Shown here: piece by piece, positions 35,224-43,732 of the stretch
Numbering within the stretch: position 1 is the stretch's first letter
Layout of the letters: every line of letters begins with the position of its first letter
Assembly: GCA_023440825.1 (NCBI GenBank)
Contig: JAEXRL010000030.1
Coordinates: 62,001 to 126,000, forward strand
Reading direction: 5' to 3'
Length of the DNA stretch: 64,000 nt
Source of the DNA: Pseudomonadota bacterium
GTDB lineage: Bacteria > Pseudomonadota > Gammaproteobacteria > Burkholderiales > Burkholderiaceae_B
Translations under genes and position numbers: made by a program
The notes under the pieces: model-generated
Seen by the model: the letters and a program-made list of their open reading frames with translations, nothing else
Database searches by the model: none
What the model was told of the DNA's origin: nothing

Positions 35224-35946
35224 ATGAGTGGCGTTTGGCGTTGTTTAGTGATTGAAGACGATCAGGAAACCAGCCGCTATATTGTGGATGGCTTGTTGGA
35301 GCATGGTCATGAGGTGGTCAGTTGCGAAGACGGCCAAGACGGCTTGCAGCGATCCTCGCAAGAGCCTTGGGATCTGATCATCCTAGACCGCATGTTGCCC
35401 AATCAGATGGATGGTTTAAGCATATTGTCCACATTGCGCGCTAAAGATAACAGCACCCCAGTGCTGGTGCTCAGCGCCTTGAGTGACCTGGATGAACGTG
35501 TGAAAGGTCTGAAGGCAGGAGGCGACGATTATCTGACTAAGCCATTTGCTTTTTCCGAGTTGTATGCACGTCTTGAAGCTTTGGTGCGGCGTAATAAGAG
35601 TGTGGAACAAACCAGCTTGAGAGTGGCGGATTTACGCCTCGATCTAGGCTCTGGGAAAGTGCAGCGTTTGCAAAAAGACATTGTGCTTAAGCCGCGTGAG
35701 TTCCGTTTGCTGGCTTACCTGATGCGAAATGCAGACCAAATCGTGACACGTAGTATGTTGCTAGAGGCCGTCTGGGATTACAACTTTGATCCGCAGACAA
35801 ACGTGATTGATGTACAAATCAGTCGTTTGCGTGGCAAGGTTGATCAGGGCTTTGATACACCACTTATTCACACCATACGTGGGGCGGGTTATATGTTGTC
35901 GGTTAATCCCGATGTGCAGTCCTCAACGTCGTCTGAGCAGGGGTAA
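35224..35946 (+). CDS. OmpR-family response regulator
   Basis: Two-domain transcription regulator, 240 aa. Receiver: acidic pocket E11-D13, phospho-acceptor D55 (LIILDRMLPN), K106 (DYLTKPF). The C-terminal winged helix contains LKPREFRLLAYLMRNADQIVTRSMLLEAVWDYNFDPQTNVIDVQISRLRGK, split across residues about 155-205, typical of OmpR/PhoB DNA-binding domains. Pairs with the sensor kinase that starts 3 bp after its stop. The stimulus is unknown. Confidence 0.94.
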   Translation: MSGVWRCLVIEDDQETSRYIVDGLLEHGHEVVSCEDGQDGLQRSSQEPWDLIILDRMLPNQMDGLSILSTLRAKDNSTPVLVLSALSDLDERVKGLKAGGDDYLTKPFAFSELYARLEALVRRNKSVEQTSLRVADLRLDLGSGKVQRLQKDIVLKPREFRLLAYLMRNADQIVTRSMLLEAVWDYNFDPQTNVIDVQISRLRGKVDQGFDTPLIHTIRGAGYMLSVNPDVQSSTSSEQG

Positions 35947-35949
35947 AGC

Positions 35950-37299
35950 GTGCGGGAACTGTGGCGTTCCATCTCATTTCGGTTAACCCTGAATTATGGT
36001 TTGCTAGCCGTGTGCACCACTTTGGTGCTATTGGCCTTTGTGTTTTTACAGGTCATACATGTCTTGCACACCCAGGCTTCCAGGCATGTGGGGGCCACTG
36101 CACAGCGATTGGTGCTTGAGTTCGAGCGCAGAGGGCGCGAGGGCTTAATGGAGAGCATAGAGATGGCGCTTTCTGAGTACATGGACGCCGATCGGGAAAT
36201 CTACCTGTTAGCAGATGCAGATGGTACCAAGCTGATCGGCAACTTAGAGCATATCAGCCCCGTCTGGCCTCTTTGGGGAGAGCTCTCGGAGGTGCAGGTG
36301 GTGCGCGAAGGCGTTTCCACGGTAGGGCGTTTGCGCATGCATACCTTACCAGACGGCTCTACGCTGGTGGTGGGTTACGACATGCAGGAAATGAATGAGT
36401 TAAAGCTGCTGATCGGACAAGTAGGCTTGGCGGCCATTGTGGTGGCCGCCTTGCTGATTATGTTTGGTACCTATGTGTTTCGTACCGAGCTGCATTTGCG
36501 TCTATCCAATATACGCGATACGGCTGTACAGATACGGTCTGGACATTTGAAAAAGCGCATTCCTATTGATAACTCGAACGATGAGTTTTCCCAGTTGGCT
36601 CGCGATATCAACTCAATGATGGATCGCATACAGGACTTGATGCTAGGTGTGCGCCATGTCTCAGATACGATTGCGCATAACTTACGTACACCCCTGACGC
36701 GTGTATTAGGTTTTTTGCGCGAAGCGCAAAGACCGGGCAAAAGTGCGGCTGAAGTATTACAAATCCAGCAAAAAGCCATACGTGAAATTGAGGGCTTGAA
36801 TCAGCTCTTTGCCAAGTTATTGCAGATCTCCGAAATAGAGGCTGGCGTGCGTAGGCAAAGTTTTGGGGCGGTAGATGTGTCCAGAATTTGTGCTGATGCG
36901 ATCGAGTTATACGATGCGGTGTTAGAAGAAAAGAACCTGGTGATAGATGTAGAGCTAAGGCGCGTGCCAAACGTGTCGGGCGATGCCGATTTACTAGCTA
37001 GTGCTATTGTTAACCTCATCGATAATGCGATCAAGCACGCTTGTCATCGTGTGTTTGTGAGCGTGCTACAGCAAGATGCCATGAGCTTGAGGGTGAGCAT
37101 TGCCGACGATGGCCCCGGTGTGCCCGAAGAGCAGCGTGAGCAGTTGGGACAGCATTTCATGCGTCTGGATGAAAGCATGCCTGGTCATGGTTTGGGTTTA
37201 ACCAGCGTGCTTGCTATTATTAAGTTGCACGGTGGTACTGTGCAGTGGGAAGACAATCAGCCTGGTTTGCGGGTGCTGGTAGATCTTCCCTTGGCCTGA
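35950..37299 (+). CDS. Membrane sensor histidine kinase
   Basis: A 449-aa kinase starting at GTG 35950 (the ribosome site GAGCAGGGG lies in the end of the preceding gene). Membrane helices at about 15-36 and 157-177 flank a periplasmic sensor of about 120 residues without a recognisable domain; HAMP follows, then the H-box with H243 (IAHNLRTPLTR), N-box NLIDNAIKHA around 355-364 and G-box DDGPGVP at 386-392. It should phosphorylate the upstream response regulator. Confidence 0.93.
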   Translation: MRELWRSISFRLTLNYGLLAVCTTLVLLAFVFLQVIHVLHTQASRHVGATAQRLVLEFERRGREGLMESIEMALSEYMDADREIYLLADADGTKLIGNLEHISPVWPLWGELSEVQVVREGVSTVGRLRMHTLPDGSTLVVGYDMQEMNELKLLIGQVGLAAIVVAALLIMFGTYVFRTELHLRLSNIRDTAVQIRSGHLKKRIPIDNSNDEFSQLARDINSMMDRIQDLMLGVRHVSDTIAHNLRTPLTRVLGFLREAQRPGKSAAEVLQIQQKAIREIEGLNQLFAKLLQISEIEAGVRRQSFGAVDVSRICADAIELYDAVLEEKNLVIDVELRRVPNVSGDADLLASAIVNLIDNAIKHACHRVFVSVLQQDAMSLRVSIADDGPGVPEEQREQLGQHFMRLDESMPGHGLGLTSVLAIIKLHGGTVQWEDNQPGLRVLVDLPLA

Positions 37300-37363
37300 G
37301 GTTTCTCTAACCACTTTAAAACGATCTTAGCGTTTATGCGGGGTAGACAGAATCATCCCCTGT

Positions 37364-37398
37364 TTATCCACAAGCTTGTGCACAGTTTCTGGGGATAA
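37364..37398. other. DnaA-box-like pair
   Basis: TTATCCACA (exact consensus) at 37364-37372 and the reverse-strand-like TGGGGATAA (one mismatch) at 37390-37398 within the 106-bp gap between the convergent kinase and cytochrome b561 genes. No dnaA or AT-rich unwinding region is adjacent, so this is not read as a replication origin. Confidence 0.35.
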
Positions 37399-37405
37399 GT
37401 AGCGC

Positions 37406-38101
37406 TTACATAAAGTCATCAAAACTGGCGACAGGGGCGAGCAGGGTAAGGGCATAGATACCACAGGCAATGATTAAGGCAATGATCAGGGCGAGTAGGC
37501 GCGACTTCCAGTTGTCCTGACTTTCTTGGGGCCTGGGTTGATCCGGCCAGCTAATGTTGCCACTGACCATGCTGCTGGTCAATTTTTGACCAGCAAAGAC
37601 ACGGTAAGCCAGTATGGCAAGCAGGTGTAGTGCAATCAGGGAATACAGCACCCATTCATTACTTTTATGTAAGCCTGTCAGTACCTTAGACCAGTGTGAG
37701 CTCAGATAGGCGAGCGGTCCACTAGTAAAGATATCATCGTTGGCAAATAAGCCCGAAAAGGCCTGAAAGCCGATGAGTAACAGCATGGCATAGACCGACC
37801 ATGCCCCTAATGGATTATGACCAGGCTGAGCGAGTGTGCTCTGGCTAAAGTATGTACGACAGGCCTGCAGTGTAGGTGGAAACTGAGCGAAGCGACTGTA
37901 ATAACCACCAACAAGCCCCCACACCACGCGAAAGACAATCAGCCCGGCTACGATAAGCCCGAAGCGCACATGCCAGTCCATCCATAGACCACCTAGCTTT
38001 ACGGTAATAAAGCAGGCAGTAATGCTGATAATGAGGGCGAAATGGAATGAGCGAGTCGGCAGATCCCACACTCGTAGGGTACGCAAATTGGGCGAATTCA
38101 T
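37406..38101 (-). CDS. Cytochrome b561-family protein
   Basis: Inner-membrane di-haem b-type cytochrome of 231 aa with four main hydrophobic segments. RVWDLPTRSFHFALIISI near the N terminus and LTGLHKSNEWVLYSLIALHLLAIL carry the His ligands (H in SFHF, LHKSNEW and ALHLLA), the usual pattern of Ni/Fe-hydrogenase b-subunit-like cytochromes b561. It usually accepts electrons from a c-type cytochrome; a monohaem gene is not adjacent, although cytochrome c' lies 4.5 kb away. It is followed by a gene of unknown function on the same strand. Confidence 0.88.
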   Translation of the reverse strand: MNSPNLRTLRVWDLPTRSFHFALIISITACFITVKLGGLWMDWHVRFGLIVAGLIVFRVVWGLVGGYYSRFAQFPPTLQACRTYFSQSTLAQPGHNPLGAWSVYAMLLLIGFQAFSGLFANDDIFTSGPLAYLSSHWSKVLTGLHKSNEWVLYSLIALHLLAILAYRVFAGQKLTSSMVSGNISWPDQPRPQESQDNWKSRLLALIIALIIACGIYALTLLAPVASFDDFM

Positions 38102-38169
38102 AGCACAACCTTTTTAACATTACTATTTAATTATAAGTGTGCAGGCCTGAAATCGGAGCCGAATTAGCA

Positions 38170-38679
38170 TTAATTAAGTTTTGCTGTGGGCCGTTGTCGC
38201 CTGGAGATTTTTCCGCCTTTGTAGGTGTATTCATCAATATGACCGTGAGTTTGCCTACTGGGGGTTTGCACAATAAGGGTAGAGCCTTGATTGCTGACAC
38301 GAATCTTGGCGCTGCAGGAACCAAAAGCTGAAGACAGATTATGCCCGGCTTGATCAAGAGTTAGCCAGTAGTAAGTAATGGGGCACAGACCCAGCCCAGT
38401 ATCCACAGAGACCAAAATGGTTTGGCTATTACCTACTTTAAATGCGTAAGGCAGATTAATAAGCCCTTTGATGTCGGGTTCAATCAATTGGGCATTGAGC
38501 TGGAGCTGAGCTTCATAGATGTAATCGCTGGGTGTGACCTGCAGTTCGCCGTAGGGCGTGCTCAGACTAAGCTGAGAGGGCGGGCTTGGCCATGCTTGAG
38601 CTGCCATCACGGAAGTGAGGGGCAGACTGAGCAAAAATGCAGTAGTTGCTAAAAGAGAACAGCATTTTGCGAACGGCAT
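38170..38679 (-). CDS. Hypothetical exported protein
   Basis: A 169-aa protein of unknown family. The N terminus MPFAKCCSLLATTAFLLSLPLTSVMA is a clear signal peptide with AxA-like cleavage near residue 27. The mature part is strand-rich (QLSLSTPYGELQVT, VSVDTGLGLCPITYYWLTL) with two cysteines (LGLC and FGSC) that could form a disulfide, and a basic C-terminal tail GGKISRRQRPTAKLN. It lies upstream of the cytochrome b561 gene on the same strand, 68 bp away. No function is proposed. Confidence 0.72.
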   Translation of the reverse strand: MPFAKCCSLLATTAFLLSLPLTSVMAAQAWPSPPSQLSLSTPYGELQVTPSDYIYEAQLQLNAQLIEPDIKGLINLPYAFKVGNSQTILVSVDTGLGLCPITYYWLTLDQAGHNLSSAFGSCSAKIRVSNQGSTLIVQTPSRQTHGHIDEYTYKGGKISRRQRPTAKLN

Positions 38680-38898
38680 AAAATTTTTGATAATGCTATT
38701 AACGCTTTGAATACAAAAATAGAATTTTTAAGATAAGTACCCTTAAGGTAAATTCTATTACATTTGCTGTATCCTGTCAGTTCTCTGGCACAGATCAAAG
38801 TCGCTACCCAGGATACCGTAATTGTTATAATATGGCCTGTCCGACGTTTATACGTTTAACTTTTCGGATAGCTGCTGCTGATTGCTGCCGAGAGTACT

Positions 38899-39552
38899 AT
38901 GCAACTCAATACGGATCCTACAGTTTCAAACTCCTCCGCTCCCGATATAGACCCCTCTGAGGTGTTGCAATATATAAGCTCTAGCTTGTTGCCCACACCC
39001 TGGGCGGTATTTAATATCCATGTTTTTATCGAGCTGGCCACTCAAAAAGAGCATGTCATGCTGACCTTAGGAGAGGTGCGGGGCGAAGAGCCAGTGCTGG
39101 CGCGCATTCATTCCGAATGCCTAACAGGCGATGCTTTATTTAGTTTGCGTTGCGACTGTGGGCCGCAACTACAATTGGCCCTAGAGCGTATTGCCCAGCA
39201 AGGCAAAGGGGCATTATTGTATTTGCGTCAGGAGGGCCGGGGTATTGGTCTGGCGAATAAAATTCGCGCCTATAAGCTGCAGGATGCAGGTGCCGATACA
39301 GTAGAAGCTAACGAGCGTTTGGGCTTTCCGGCCGATATGCGCCGTTTCGATATTTGCAAGCATATGCTGGATTTCGCTGGTATAGAGCGAGTGCGCCTTA
39401 TGACCAATAATCCACGTAAGGTAAAAACCCTAGAAGAAGTAGGGATTGAGGTGAGCGAGCGCGTTCCTCATCAGGTGGAAGATAATCCTTACAATAAAAA
39501 TTACCTAAACACCAAGCGCTTGCGTTTGGGACATATGCTAGTCAGTGAGTAA
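38899..39552 (+). CDS. ribA: GTP cyclohydrolase II RibA
   Basis: First step of riboflavin synthesis, opening GTP with release of formate. 217 aa, a stand-alone RibA without the DHBP synthase domain. The zinc ligands are in HSECLTGDALFSLRCDCG (three Cys), RQEGRGIGLANKIRAYKLQD holds the catalytic Arg/Tyr region, and MTNNPRKV follows. The first 30 residues (MQLNTDPTVSNSSAPDIDPSE) are low-complexity; a shorter start is possible but no ATG occurs before the conserved part. No FMN riboswitch was seen upstream. A terminator follows. Confidence 0.95.
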   Translation: MQLNTDPTVSNSSAPDIDPSEVLQYISSSLLPTPWAVFNIHVFIELATQKEHVMLTLGEVRGEEPVLARIHSECLTGDALFSLRCDCGPQLQLALERIAQQGKGALLYLRQEGRGIGLANKIRAYKLQDAGADTVEANERLGFPADMRRFDICKHMLDFAGIERVRLMTNNPRKVKTLEEVGIEVSERVPHQVEDNPYNKNYLNTKRLRLGHMLVSE

Positions 39553-39555
39553 TAC

Positions 39556-39592
39556 GCCATATAGCCCTGAGTAATCAGGGCTATATATTTGG
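39556..39592. terminator. Bidirectional terminator between ribA and azoR
   Basis: ATATAGCCCTGA - GTAA - TCAGGGCTATAT, a 12-bp stem flanked by CGCC/GGCG, followed by an AT-rich stretch, between convergent genes. Confidence 0.72.
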
Positions 39593-39603
39593 CGATCGGT
39601 ATA

Positions 39604-40233
39604 TTAAGCGGGTTCTGCGGCGTTGAGCAAATCTTGAATTTGCTCTTGAGCCTGTTCTAGCGCTTGAGACTTTGCATCTGGTCCCATACCTATGCCTTCG
39701 GCATAAATAAAATGGACATTGCTTACACCAATAAAGCCAAAAACGACACGTAGATAGCTTTCCTGGTGTTCCAAGGCCTGGCCTTGTTCCGAGTTAGAGT
39801 ACACGCCACCTCGACTTAAAATTACATATACCGTTTTATCCCCAGACAGGCCTTCCGGTCCGTTGGCGCCATATTGAAACGTTTTACGAGGTTGAATAAT
39901 ACGGTCTAACCACGACTTTAATTGACTGGGTATGGTGAAGTTGTAAAACGGAGCACCAATGACCAGAATATCAGAGCTTAGGTATTGATCGAGTAGGGCT
40001 TGGGTAAGCTGGTTCTCTGCGCGTTGAGCGCTTGTCAGAGTGCTGTCGTCTAAACCGAGACGTACGCCTAATGAGTCCGCTGTATAGTAGGGTGGCGGCT
40101 CACTAATCAGATCCAGATGTTCGGCTTGAGCCTGTGGGTATTGCGTTAGTAGCTGATCCACAGTGTATTGGCTTAAGGTGCGCGATACGGAATCTGGGCC
40201 GGTAATACTAGAGTCTATATGTAGGATTTTCAT
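39604..40233 (-). CDS. azoR: FMN-dependent NADH-azoreductase/quinone reductase
   Basis: A 209-aa flavodoxin-fold oxidoreductase. The opening MKILHIDSSITGPDSVSR is the FMN phosphate loop; VIGAPFYNFTIPSQLKSWLDRI and SRGGVYSN are family signatures. AzoR reduces quinones and azo dyes with NADH and protects against thiol or quinone stress. Divergent from a LysR-type regulator gene 120 bp away, which is the usual arrangement of a LysR controlling its neighbour. Confidence 0.93.
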   Translation of the reverse strand: MKILHIDSSITGPDSVSRTLSQYTVDQLLTQYPQAQAEHLDLISEPPPYYTADSLGVRLGLDDSTLTSAQRAENQLTQALLDQYLSSDILVIGAPFYNFTIPSQLKSWLDRIIQPRKTFQYGANGPEGLSGDKTVYVILSRGGVYSNSEQGQALEHQESYLRVVFGFIGVSNVHFIYAEGIGMGPDAKSQALEQAQEQIQDLLNAAEPA

Positions 40234-40353
40234 GGGTGCCTAAGGTGATAAAAAGTGATGGTTACCATTATCGATCACTCTGGCATGGGGAATAAGTAGC
40301 TTGAGTGAAAAACAGTGTTCTATCTGCGTACCTAATCCTTGGGGCGATTTTCG

Positions 40354-41256
40354 ATGCATGATTTAAATGATATGTTTTTGTTTACTGAGGTTTTAGCGCA
40401 AGGCAGTTTTAGCGCTGCAGCCCGTCAGTTGGATATGCCGCCCTCTCGTTTGTCGCGTCGTATTAGTCGCTTGGAAAGTGACTTGGGGGTACGCTTGCTA
40501 CAACGAACCACGCGTAACCTGTCGCTCACGTCGGCGGGTGAGGTGTTTTTACAGCATTGCCAGGCCATGCGTGCCGACGCCGAGGCCGCCTATGCAGCAG
40601 TCGCTCAGGCGCAGCAAGAGCCTCGTGGCTTATTGCGGGTAAGCTGTCCGGTGACCTTGTCGCAAACAGTGCTGGATAAGGTGTTTGCTGAATACCTGAA
40701 TCTGTACCCTTTGGTGGATCTGGATTTGGAAGTGAGCAATAGAGTCGTGGACCCGGTGGCAGATGGTATTGATGTGGCATTACGGGTGCGCAGCTCGGTG
40801 AGCGATAGTGGTAGTTATGTAGTGAAACGCTTTACGGAAACAAACTCGACCCTGGTAGCCAGTCCAGCACTTATTCAGCGTTTCAATCCTTTGCAGCACC
40901 CTGATGAGTTGGCCGCTTTACCCACTGTGGCAATGGGAGCAATACGCGGTCACAGTGTGTTTGAACTATATGGGCCAACAAAGCAGTTGTATGAGGTACG
41001 ACATAGGCCCCGTTACCTTGCCACAGACTTACTGACCTTGAAGCAGGGAATCGAGGCTGGCGTTGGGGTAGGTTTACTGCCTGATTACATGTGTAGTCAG
41101 GCAGTGGCGCAAGGGCGCCTACAAAAGGTGCTGCCGGAGTGGGCCCCGTTGCCTGGGATTATTCATGCTGTTTTTCCCACGCGACAAGGTATGGCGCCGG
41201 CGGTGCGTCGTTTACTGGATCTGCTGGCTGAACGCTTACCCGCATTACACCCTTAA
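40354..41256 (+). CDS. LysR-family transcriptional regulator
   Basis: A 300-aa LysR-type regulator. The N-terminal winged helix reads MFLFTEVLAQGSFSAAARQLDMPPSRLSRRISRLE, then TTRNLSLTSAGEVFL; the effector domain begins near VSCPVTLSQTVLDKV. The start at 40354 (MHDLNDMF) is chosen because GGGGCG precedes it; a TTG start at 40339 would add five residues. Divergent from azoR, which it probably controls in response to quinone-like compounds. It overlaps the convergent glycosyltransferase gene by 4 bp. Confidence 0.9.
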   Translation: MHDLNDMFLFTEVLAQGSFSAAARQLDMPPSRLSRRISRLESDLGVRLLQRTTRNLSLTSAGEVFLQHCQAMRADAEAAYAAVAQAQQEPRGLLRVSCPVTLSQTVLDKVFAEYLNLYPLVDLDLEVSNRVVDPVADGIDVALRVRSSVSDSGSYVVKRFTETNSTLVASPALIQRFNPLQHPDELAALPTVAMGAIRGHSVFELYGPTKQLYEVRHRPRYLATDLLTLKQGIEAGVGVGLLPDYMCSQAVAQGRLQKVLPEWAPLPGIIHAVFPTRQGMAPAVRRLLDLLAERLPALHP

Positions 41257-42809
41257 GGAGTAGCCCTGCAATTGCTTGTTGGGGCGATAATGCCCCAGTT
41301 CAAGTCAATAAGAGGGCTTTTGGGTGATGACCAAGGCAGGCTTTCTTGGCCCTTCCACTGGCTTTGTTCATATAGTGCCAATAAGCTAGCTGCAGGCTCG
41401 CCGCGAGTTTGTTGGCTGAACACCACCAGTATCCCGCACTCTAGGTCGGTAGTGGGATTTAACCAAGGTGACTGAGCCAGTTGCGCATCGATATATACCT
41501 GTGCATGACGGCCAAGATTCACGGCAATATTGCCTCCTAGCCATGTATCGGAGGCGATCAGGCGTAGCGGCTGATCGGGCACATGGGCTTGCCAGACCGC
41601 TTGCATTTGCTGGGCAATTTCCGGCCCAGGAAAACTGGAGCGCGACTTTCGGCCTGTTTCCCACGCCAAGGGGCCACGTGCTATGGCATAGGAGGCAGCC
41701 ATTACCACTTGAATGATGATGGCAATCCAAATCAGCCGCTTTAATTGCAGTGTTTCTGCGCCCCGTATGCCGTAAAGACAATAAAAACTATACAGTACAA
41801 AAAATGTGGTGGCCCATGAAGCGTCCAGATGGGAGCCCAGTAGGGCTGCGATAAGGACGGTGCTGATAAACGGCATCAACCCTACCCACAGTAAGAATTG
41901 CTTATCGCGCTTGGCAATAGCGGTACCGTAGGAAGGGTAGTGTGTGGTGACTTGACTCGTTGTTTTGCGTTCTTTACGAAAATAAAAATGCAGTATTCCG
42001 ACTGCGATCAGCATGGGACTGAGGCGTGCAAGCTGATCCAGTGTGAAGCTAAGCAAAGCGGCATACGCTTGCCAGCGGGTCGGGGCAGAGAGCGAATCGT
42101 CCATATACGAGAATGGCGCATAGTTGTGGGTATGTAGCCAATACAGATGCGGGCTAAAGGTGATCAGCAAGCAGAGCAATGCGATAGCTATGCCTTGCCA
42201 ACTGCGTTTGTCTCGCCATAGACCGCTGACAAGAAAATAAATAAAAAATGCGTTGAACTGTATAACGGCACTGTACTTGGTCATCAGTGCTATCCCGGCC
42301 ACTGCCCCCAGCCAGGCCCAATCCCTGAGGCGTTGATCTCGGCAAGCACGATAAAACAACCAGATGCTGGCAATAATCGACCACAATTGGGCGGTATTGT
42401 GATTGAAAATAGTGCCACGCAGCGAAAAGTACACGTTTAAGGAGGCAAGCAATATGACGAAAAAAGCCAAGCGCTCAGACAGCAGTTCGCGCGCCAGCAG
42501 CCATAAAAACCATAAGCTAGCCATCGAGGCGAGCATGCCTGCAAGAAAGCTGAGCCAGACAGGGCGACCAAGAAGATGAGTCAAGCCATACATCACCCAA
42601 GAGGGGAACGGAGGATGCTTTAAGTAGCCCAGCTCAAAGCTGCTGGCCCAGACCAGCTCCTCCATGCCGTCTAAGTCTGGAGCCTTATGACTGATAGCGG
42701 TGAGGACAAACCAGAGTATCCCCATGAAGGTGAGATAGAGGAAAACGGCCTTGGTGTAACCACGAGTGGAGCAGGGTAGCGCAGGAGTGAGGCGAGAATC
42801 GGGCTGCAT
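41253..42809 (-). CDS. ArnT/PMT-like glycosyltransferase family 39 protein
   Basis: Polytopic inner-membrane glycosyltransferase of the GT39/GT83 superfamily, 518 aa, about ten to eleven helices. The first periplasmic loop APDLDGMEELVWASSFELGYLKHPPFPSW carries the acidic residues that act on polyprenyl-phosphate sugars, as in ArnT. Such enzymes add a sugar to lipid A, exopolysaccharide or proteins. The target is unknown; no arn genes or surface polysaccharide genes are nearby. Confidence 0.83.
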   Translation of the reverse strand: MQPDSRLTPALPCSTRGYTKAVFLYLTFMGILWFVLTAISHKAPDLDGMEELVWASSFELGYLKHPPFPSWVMYGLTHLLGRPVWLSFLAGMLASMASLWFLWLLARELLSERLAFFVILLASLNVYFSLRGTIFNHNTAQLWSIIASIWLFYRACRDQRLRDWAWLGAVAGIALMTKYSAVIQFNAFFIYFLVSGLWRDKRSWQGIAIALLCLLITFSPHLYWLHTHNYAPFSYMDDSLSAPTRWQAYAALLSFTLDQLARLSPMLIAVGILHFYFRKERKTTSQVTTHYPSYGTAIAKRDKQFLLWVGLMPFISTVLIAALLGSHLDASWATTFFVLYSFYCLYGIRGAETLQLKRLIWIAIIIQVVMAASYAIARGPLAWETGRKSRSSFPGPEIAQQMQAVWQAHVPDQPLRLIASDTWLGGNIAVNLGRHAQVYIDAQLAQSPWLNPTTDLECGILVVFSQQTRGEPAASLLALYEQSQWKGQESLPWSSPKSPLIDLNWGIIAPTSNCRATP

Positions 42810-42895
42810 GACAATACAGTGATAGGCGATAAAGCGCTTATTCTAGCCCCTTTATGAACTGGCTTGAACTGGACAGTTCATGGCAGCCAAGGTAT

Positions 42896-43075
42896 CATTG
42901 CGCTCGTCATTGGGGAGTAGCCGCCCGATTCGTTCGGGGTATACGTCAACATACTTAAATCCACACCCGGGTTTATGGCGTATACAGCTTTTAGCCTGGC
43001 AAGACCTTTGACCATACGCCTCCCAGTCTGGCCGGAGAGGTGCTGTGGTCAAATGTGTCTATCCGGCCAGGGAGA
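42896..43075 (+). ncRNA. yybP-ykoY manganese riboswitch
   Basis: Conserved yybP-ykoY blocks occur in order: GGGGAGTAG (42912-42920), GTCAACATAC (42944-42953), GGCAAGACCTTTGACC (42998-43013), then GGAGAGGTGCTGTGGTCAAA (about 43034-43053), where GGTCAAA pairs with TTTGACC. This class senses Mn2+. The downstream CTGGCCGGA/TCCGGCCAG arms at 43028-43036 and 43062-43070 abut the GGGAG ribosome site, which suggests translation control of the following exporter gene. Confidence 0.93.
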
Positions 43076-43085
43076 TAAAAAGTAA

Positions 43086-43661
43086 ATGGAAGCGCTACTG
43101 GTATCCACCGGCGTTGTGGCCCTAGCTGAGATCGGTGACAAAACACAATTATTAGCATTTATGCTGGCGGCACGATATCGGCGTCCAGGTGTTATTGTTG
43201 CGGCTATTTTTCTAGCTACTATCTTGAATCACGCCTTGGCAGGAGCTATCGGTACCTGGTTGCCGGCTCTAATGGATCCTGCCATTATGCGCTGGGTATT
43301 AGGCCTAGGTTTTCTGGCCATGGCCATCTGGATCATGATTCCCGATAAGTTGGATGATACCGAAGCTACACAGACCCGATTTGGTGTGTTTGGCACCACC
43401 TTTATTACTTTCTTTATTGCCGAAATGGGTGATAAAACTCAGATAGCAACGGTAGCCTTGGCGGCTCAATACCATGCTTTTTTTAGCGTGGTGATTGGCA
43501 CTACCTTGGGCATGATGATTGCGAATGCACCGGCTGTATTTTTCGGTGAGCGTATCGCCCGTACTATTCCTACGCGCTTGGTACACACCATAGCCGCCTG
43601 TGTCTTTGCCGTGTTGGGAGTCTTCACCCTATTGCAGGGTACGGCTCTCTTTGGTCTATAG
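43086..43661 (+). CDS. TMEM165/GDT1 (UPF0016) family manganese exporter
   Basis: A 191-aa inner-membrane cation exporter with two inverted halves, each with the hallmark E-x-G-D-K-T: ALAEIGDKTQLLAF at the N terminus and IAEMGDKTQIATVALA in the second half. About six helices. Relatives in Vibrio (MneA) export Mn2+; the Mn riboswitch immediately upstream strongly supports the same role here: high Mn2+ switches on translation. Ribosome site GGGAG is 11 bases before the ATG. A hairpin follows at 43676. Confidence 0.94.
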   Translation: MEALLVSTGVVALAEIGDKTQLLAFMLAARYRRPGVIVAAIFLATILNHALAGAIGTWLPALMDPAIMRWVLGLGFLAMAIWIMIPDKLDDTEATQTRFGVFGTTFITFFIAEMGDKTQIATVALAAQYHAFFSVVIGTTLGMMIANAPAVFFGERIARTIPTRLVHTIAACVFAVLGVFTLLQGTALFGL

Positions 43662-43675
43662 TCTTAGGCTGGGCT

Positions 43676-43707
43676 CTTATGCCGCTACCGTGCTGGTGCG
43701 GCATAAG
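43676..43707. terminator. Inverted repeat between convergent genes
   Basis: CTTATGCCGC and GCGGCATAAG, 10-bp perfect arms around a 12-base loop, between the Mn exporter and chemoreceptor genes. T-runs are absent on both sides, so function as terminator is uncertain. Confidence 0.5.
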
Positions 43708-43732
43708 GGGGACGAATGTAATAGCTTGAGCC

